Origin: Amblyomma americanum
Lineage: Eukaryota > Arthropoda > Arachnida > Ixodida > Ixodidae
DNA length: 64,000 bases
Assembly: GCF_052857255.1 (NCBI RefSeq)
Contig: NC_135505.1
Coordinates: 50,004,507 to 50,068,506, forward strand
Direction of reading: 5' to 3'
The notes beneath the pieces are model-generated. The model ran no database searches and was not told the DNA's origin. It saw only the letters and a list, made by a program, of their open reading frames with translations. Shown here piece after piece: positions 58,721 through 64,000 of the stretch (the stretch's first letter is position 1; every line of letters begins with the position of its first letter). The position numbers were made by a program, and so were the translations under genes.

Positions 58721-59479
58721 ATTGCAGCTCCAAATGGTTGCGTGTAAAGTTCAATGAAGCATTTGCAAATGTTAAATCCTGATTTATGCTTGCCATGTTT
58801 TTCAGAGCACACAAGAAAAAAAGGCTACAAATGTTGCACTTATACAGTACCGTGGGTGCTACGAAGAGCTTATAAATCAACACTCGCTGCATCTGTATAT
58901 TGATTTTGGTAATAGCAAGCTAGTTTTTATAAAAATGCAAAAATGACGTTGTATATGTTACGCTAGGCTTCCCACACAATATTAATAGTTGCCTAGATAG
59001 TTCATCGAGACACACAGAAGAGTGCAACCTGCCTACTTAGAACTGCCTTGCTCTTAGATAGATGAATTAGATTCTTGTGACCAACAGTTGGTAGTTGTTG
59101 ACTCATTTGGTTTAAGCTTTCCTTCCTTAGGAAAGAACGAAGCTCAATTTGAACTGCTATTATTGCGATATCTCCAATAAACTGCGCATGACTTAAGGAC
59201 ACAGAAAGGAAATAAAGCACATCGCTTTTGCTTAGTATATAACTTTATGCTCTGTGCTACTCACTCGTTTCAAACGTTTTGTTTAGTCTCTCTGTCTGGG
59301 TTGAAGAATTTTGGTTCATTAGACTACTTAGCGCTTAGCCACTCGTTGATGACAATAGGCATATGCTTCCTTCCTTATACCTTGAGAAAAGTAGAAAGTA
59401 AGTAAGGCTCATTCCGTTCCTTATATATGTGTTGTCCACTGCCTTCTTACTTCCGCCTTGCATGGTGTCCTTTTGCTCA
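58721..59479. other. Noncoding stretch
   Basis: Nothing recognised. Confidence 0.45.
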
Positions 59480-59865
59480 TTTATAATCCTGCTGGAGAGG
59501 AAAAGGTCACGCGTTCATAATTTCCCACAAAAACACTCTAATATAAATGACTGCCAGTACGAGTTCACCAAAAATAGATCAATAAAACAGGCATTACTTG
59601 ATCAAAAGGAGTATATATTAAGCAATATTGAATCCCAGAAGCTTACATTAGAAATTTTTGTAGACTTTACTAACGCTTTTGATACGCTCAATCATAATAC
59701 TGTTTGTAAAGCTTGAACATTACGGTATACGCAGTCATGCCCTTAACCTTTTCAAAGCATACATGTGCTCGCGATCACATATGTTTCCATCAATAATTGC
59801 CGTTCTGAAGTTCTACAAGCTTCAAGCCGTGTACCCCATGGCAGTCTTCTAGCTGTGATGTACGC
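59480..59865 (+). pseudogene. CR1/Jockey-like LINE reverse transcriptase fragment
   Basis: CQYEFTKNRSIKQALLDQKE (QYGFRKxxSTExALL block), LTLEIFVDFTNAFDTLNHNT (first catalytic Asp block) and, after a frameshift, a weak SEVLQASSRVPHGSLLA (GVPQGSxLGP block). It ends before the catalytic xADD. Related to, but not the same segment as, 28870-29376. Confidence 0.72.
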
Positions 59866-61085
59866 GCGTGCAGCGGTGTTTTCAATTTCTTTGTTCATTT
59901 CTTGATGTTTCTTTTCTTGTTTGTATTATTTGCTTTCCTCGTGATCGAACCTCTCGCTTCCGCTGAAGGAAGCTTCACCCAATGATAATTCTTGTCGCCG
60001 CTTTTTTTCTTCTTGAGGGCAACTTGCCCCTCTCCTCCCTCGGTGTTTCTAACCTCCGCTTTCTCTCTTCAAAGCGAAAGCTTTACTGGGCGCAGGTTGA
60101 GCAGCTTCGCGTGATTCCTGGAGAGCCGTGCTCGGCATGCGCGAGGAGCAGTGACGACACACGGCGCATTTCTCTCTCTTGCTCTCTAGTCGCAACTGCG
60201 CATGCGCCACTAGTAGCAGAGCCACAGGTGTTCTGCCGCTGCGCAGTGCCGCGCCTTTCCTCAAAATGCAACTTTCAATTTTCAGTTTTCTCTTTCTTCT
60301 CTCCCTCCCTCTTTTATGCCTTGCTTTACGGCGCGGTCCGCGTGTCCACCGAGATTTGTGAGTCGGTTACTGTGCTTTGCGCGCTCGCCGCGCCATCTGG
60401 CAGGAGGTCACACCGCGCGGCTCGCCGCCGCCGGCGTTTGGTATGACGTCACACTGTTCCTCGTCGTTGCGCTCGCCTCCGCTCGCTTCGCCAGCTGCGT
60501 CGCATTCCTGATAACAGGTCGGAGGATTGAAAAAGAGAGCTCGCGTGCGCCGCAACCACAGTTATGTCATCTTTAATACGGCACCAACATAGCTAGACAA
60601 CCATACTAACCTGGACTTGCAATCAAGAATAACCAAGACTAGCCATGCTATGCCTTAGCTTTTGCTACGTATATCCTGGCATAGCCGAGCTAAGCCACTG
60701 CCAATTTTCTCTCTTGCTCCCTACTCACTACTGCGCATGCGCTACTAGTAGCACCGAGCCACAATTGTTCCGCCGCTGTACATGGCCGCGCCTTTCCTCA
60801 AAATCAAACTTTCAATTTCACGTTTTCTCTTTCGTCTTCCCCCCCCCCCCCCTCCTTTATCCCTTACTTTACGGCGTGGTTCGGATGTCCACCGAGATGT
60901 GTGAGCTGGGGCGCGATTACGGATCAGTCTCAAAAAACTGTCTCAATATTGAGACAGTGACGTCAAAATGACGACACCGAGAAATGCCGACCGCCGAATC
61001 GGCCAATGCGGAGCAAGGAGGCGGTGGGCTCCGCCCCGAAACCACTATTCGCACGACAAGGGACCGTAGACTAATGTTTTGCAGT
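59866..61085. repeat. Direct repeat pair of SINE-tail type
   Basis: 60160-60375 and 60700-60915 are homologous (TCTCTCTTGCTC, CTGCGCATGCGC.ACTAGTAGC, GCCGCGCCTTTCCTCAAAAT, TTTACGGCG.GGT.CG.TGTCC). Their right halves are also the tail of the SINE at 3205. The second copy carries a C13 run (60840-60852). No gene recognised between them. Confidence 0.7.
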
Positions 61086-61446
61086 AAAAACGCAGTGAAT
61101 AAAAACGAGTAATGTTTTATTTTGCTAAGTAACTGTATTTCAAACCCAACAGCACCAAGCAAAAGAACCAGTGTTTTCATTTTTGCAATTAAGTTTGCTG
61201 TTCAGTCACTTTTTTTGCCGCGAAGGTGTGCTGTCAGCGGTATAGCGTGAACAAAAACGCAATGAAGAAAATGAACAAAACGCAATGAAGAAAACAAGCA
61301 ATGTTTTATTTTGGTAGTAAACTGTGTTGCAATCTCAACAACACGACGGAAAATTAGAAGCATTCTCAGTTTTGCAATGAAATTTGCTGCAGGTTAACTT
61401 CTTTTGCCATGAGGGCGCGCTGGCAGTGCTATCGCGTGAACATGGC
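61086..61446 (+). repeat. Two-copy tandem duplication, about 190 bp
   Basis: AAAACGCAGTGAATAAAAAC ... AATGTTTTATTTTG ... GCTGTCAGCGGTATAGCGTGA (61086-61252) recurs as AAAACGCAATGAAGAAAAC ... GCTGGCAGTGCTATCGCGTGA (61270-61440). Both end by GTGAACA. Confidence 0.75.
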
Positions 61447-61852
61447 GGCGTAAAAGAAAACAGCTGATTCCACGGCTAGTTCCCGATTTTTTGCGTGTCG
61501 TCTAAAATCAAGGCACTTTGCGGATGTCTGAAGTGTGCAGAAAAATCTAATTGAAGGCAGTGAATGCTACGGGACTGCGGAGATCAACTTACAAGGAGCG
61601 CTGGGCTTGAAAATCGACGAAGACAACATATTGTGGTAAGTGTGTATTTGCTTATTATCGATGACAACAATAGCCCAAAGATGCTCTTCGGTTGACGTGT
61701 AGGATGTGTAGTTCCGTATTTTGTTTGCTAAATACAAGACGACGGGGAAGTGTGACATATGGGGCGAAATAAAGTTGTATGGCTGCGTGATCGTCAGTTC
61801 ATCGTGTGTAGGCGTGTAAGTAAGGAACGATCAAGGACGAGAAAAACGATTA

Positions 61853-62005
61853 AGGCCGTTTCACATGATGCGATTGTTGCCGCAGCACAGTGCGATTTCT
61901 GCCGCTGTGCGACAGAAATGCGCGTCGTTCTCGTCGCAGGGCCACTGCGACAGACTTTCAACAAGTTGGTCGCATTGTCGCAGCGTCGGTGCGGTCGCAG
62001 CGATG
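61853..62005 (+). mobile_element. Possible DNA-transposon left end
   Basis: TTAAGGCCGTTTCACATGATG at 61851 has the form of a 3-bp TTA target plus a Harbinger-like terminus, and is followed by six copies of GTCGCA/TGCGAC in 92 bp (61908, 61933, 61946, 61969, 61977, 61994), as expected of subterminal transposase sites. The matching right end is not in the window, so this is a hypothesis. Confidence 0.35.
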
Positions 62006-62269
62006 GCCACAGTAGTCAGCCAATAGGAGGTCAGCGACATGACAGGAAAATCTCGAAAACGTTTAATTGAGCTTAAGAATACATCACATCTCAATATTAT
62101 TACCCATGATTACGAAATCAACGCCTGCCACGATGGTTGACATTTATTGCAGCCGAAGAATTTTCGGCCACTGAAAGGTCGCACTGACGCTAGTGCGCTG
62201 GTGCAGACGGCACCGACTGAATTCATCGGCTGCGATTACCGTTATCATTTGAAACGGCTATCCACCATC

Positions 62270-64000
62270 ATGACGACAGCACGTGTGTCCAAAGAGCAAC
62301 TCCTCATAATGGTGGAATTTATGGAACAGCACCCGGCGCTCGCCCACGCTGCCTCACCCCTTTCCGGGGGCTACACGGCGGCTCGCAGGCGCGAGCTGTG
62401 GCAGCAGCTTGCGGCCCTGCTGAACGCCGCGGGCCCCGCTGAGAAAACTGCGCTTCAGTGGCGCCACACTTGGCAAGTGTGGTGCACCCGCTGCAAGAAG
62501 CAGGAGGCGCAGTTTTTGGCGGCGGGAAGGTGAGCGTGTCAACAACGGTCTGTCGAATGGCCCTTGATTATGTCTCTCCACACCCTGTCGCAGGCGCACT
62601 GGAGGCGGCAGGCTGCCGGGGCTGGCAGGCCGGGTGTGCAAGCTGCGGTCGCCGGGCCTCGTTCTAGGCGTCGCAGCTCCAATGTTCTCTTCGTCCAGCC
62701 AGGTATGTTGTAAGCCGCGGTGACGTTAGTAATAATGAGGGGGGAATGATAGGGGAGGCTAATGAAGAATAATGACTGTCAACCTCGGGGCCATGTACTG
62801 TGAGCAATGCACACACAGAATGAACTTCGAGACACTCGTGCATGAACGTGGGGCGCTGTGCCTCTTGCAGAACCAGCCCCGTGTGTCCGTGGGGGAGATG
62901 CCAGGGACGAGCGGCCTGCAGCAGGCAGAGGCGCGCTCTCCATCTGGTAAGTGAAAATTTCGTCATTTGATATGTACACCTAACAACTTGTGCACATTGT
63001 TGACTTCGTTGTGGTTTTTCTTTTAGTTAGGGAGGGATGCGAATGCTGAGCTAAGAAATGCAACCTCGAGTTATGTACCTTGTACTACATTGCCCTCTTG
63101 GTACTGCTATGTTTCTTCTTGTGTCTCAGTACCTAGTAACCGTGTGTTTTGCATCAATACACGCTCTGCTGAAACTGTCCAATAAGCAGTGCTGTCTTGT
63201 GGAATGAATTCACATAGATGGCACCCCCCCGGAAGAAGAGCTGGAGGAGCTGGACGAGGAGGAGGAGGGCGCACCTTGTGACACAGCCTGTGAGTTGGTG
63301 TCCCAATATCATGCTGCACATTATCCATTTCGCAAGCTACCTAACAATAATACCATTCGCAGGAGCAGACTATCAGTATCACTTTAGAATACGCACACAA
63401 GTTTGGTTTCGTTTATGGGGCTTTAACGTTCCAAAGCGACTCCAGCTATGACAGACGCCGTAGTGAAGGGCTCCAGGAATTTGGACCGCCTGGGGTTCTT
63501 TACTGTGCACTGACATCGCACAGTACACGGGCCTCTAGAATTTCGCCTCCATCGAAATTCGACCGCCGCGTGTTTCGGGCCAGCAGCCGAGCGCCATAAC
63601 CACTCAGCCACCGTAGCGGCCACCCACAGAAGTGTCTTTCATATGCACCACTGGTACCTTGTGCACGCTTTTTCCCTTTTACAGCGGAAACTGTGGTTTC
63701 TGCGATGGTTACACAAATGTGCACATTGAAACAATGCTGTTTTTGTCATACTGCTGATTATGAATGCTTTTATGTACTGCTCCCCGGTATGCATGTCAAC
63801 AGCCCTCTGAGATATTGCACCAAACAGTCAGGTTATTGTACATCGTGCGCCACTATATGACAAGTGTACATTCAGTCACTTTCTCCTTTTGACAGCTACA
63901 CAGGAGCGGCGAGATGTGGTGGCGGGGCGTCCGTGGCAGCAGCAGCGGAGCACGCGGTCGGAGGAGGTCCGCCAGCTGCTGACAGAGACGCGGCGGACCA
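62270..64000 (+). CDS. Zeste-type Myb/SANT-like DNA-binding protein, multi-exon, partial
   Basis: Five exons with agreeing phases and no stops: 62270-62529, 62594-62702, 62871-62946, 63218-63289 and 63896 to the window end. Each boundary has GT/AG (for example AAG|GTGAGC, GTCGCAG|G, CTCTTGCAG|A, CTG|GTAAGT, CT|GTGAGT, TTTTGACAG|C). Exon 1 encodes the helical DNA-binding domain of the zeste/NAIF1 kind: VSKEQLLIMVEFMEQHPALA, ARRRELWQQLAALLNAAGPA and EKTALQWRHTWQVWCTRCK. Exon 2 starts with the RRTGGG segment usual after this domain. Exon 4 is acidic (PPEEELEELDEEEEGAP). Exon 5 is Arg/Gln-rich (RRDVVAGRPWQQQRSTRSEE) and helical. Likely nuclear DNA binding. The start is the first in-frame ATG that fits the domain; an upstream in-frame extension to 62147 is possible. 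Could be a host gene or the Myb gene of a DNA transposon. Confidence 0.72.
63405..63625 (-). repeat. tRNA-derived SINE in intron 4
   Basis: Complete Ruka-like copy on the minus strand. The head complement is AGCGCCATAACCACTCAGCC near 63590-63609, and the body has GAAGGGCTCCAGGAATTTGG, TGACATCGCACAGTACACGG and TTCGCCTCCATCGAAATTCG. It looks the least diverged of the five copies. Confidence 0.87.

Overview
The window looks like accessory (intergenic and intronic) DNA from a hard-tick-like chelicerate. The evidence is the mix of repeats: tRNA-headed SINEs resembling the Ruka type described from ixodid ticks, an I-group LINE with an RNase H domain, RTE LINEs with (TGA)n tails, CR1/Jockey-like reverse transcriptase pieces, Penelope-like elements with a GIY-YIG endonuclease, BEL/Pao and Gypsy relics, and Tc1 and PIF/Harbinger DNA transposons. 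There is no bacterial-style gene packing, rRNA, true tRNA gene or CRISPR array. The species call is inference from repeat content only.

Layout. 1-3.2 kb is plain A+T-rich DNA. 3.2-5 kb holds a SINE, a BEL/Pao gag relic and a second SINE that cuts into it. 6.0-9.0 kb is a 3-kb Tc1-type element with TA target duplications and unusually long (about 805 bp) inverted arms around a dead transposase. 11.76-17.1 kb is a PIF/Harbinger element with TAA target duplications, a broken two-exon transposase, a Myb/SANT-like second gene on the opposite strand, an internal minisatellite, a SINE and a perfect 74-bp palindrome. 17.2-19 kb has RTE and Gypsy relics. 19.7-24.0 and 29.4-33.2 kb carry two copies of one large unclassified repeat; comparing them exposes later insertions. 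24.9-27.9 kb is an inverted pair of Penelope-like elements flanked by one short target duplication. 35.4-35.7 kb is a large CA microsatellite.

Two candidate host-type genes stand out. At 33.9-40.4 kb a TATA box, a signal-peptide exon and two phase-compatible downstream exons suggest a small secreted cysteine-containing protein with transposon-filled introns. At 62.3 kb to the window end, five exons with matching splice phases and no stop codons encode a zeste-type Myb/SANT-like DNA-binding protein with an acidic stretch; it sits just downstream of a sequence that resembles the end of a DNA transposon, so it may be host or transposon encoded.

The rest, 42-62 kb, is a mosaic of repeat fragments: a TIR element with an internal tandem duplication (43.9-44.7), a Harbinger end (46.4), SINEs, an RTE element split by a SINE (54.9-56.2), an internally deleted I-type LINE abutting it tail to tail (56.2-58.7) and another reverse transcriptase piece (59.5). 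Nearly all transposon proteins here are broken, so the region records layered transposition rather than an active pathway.
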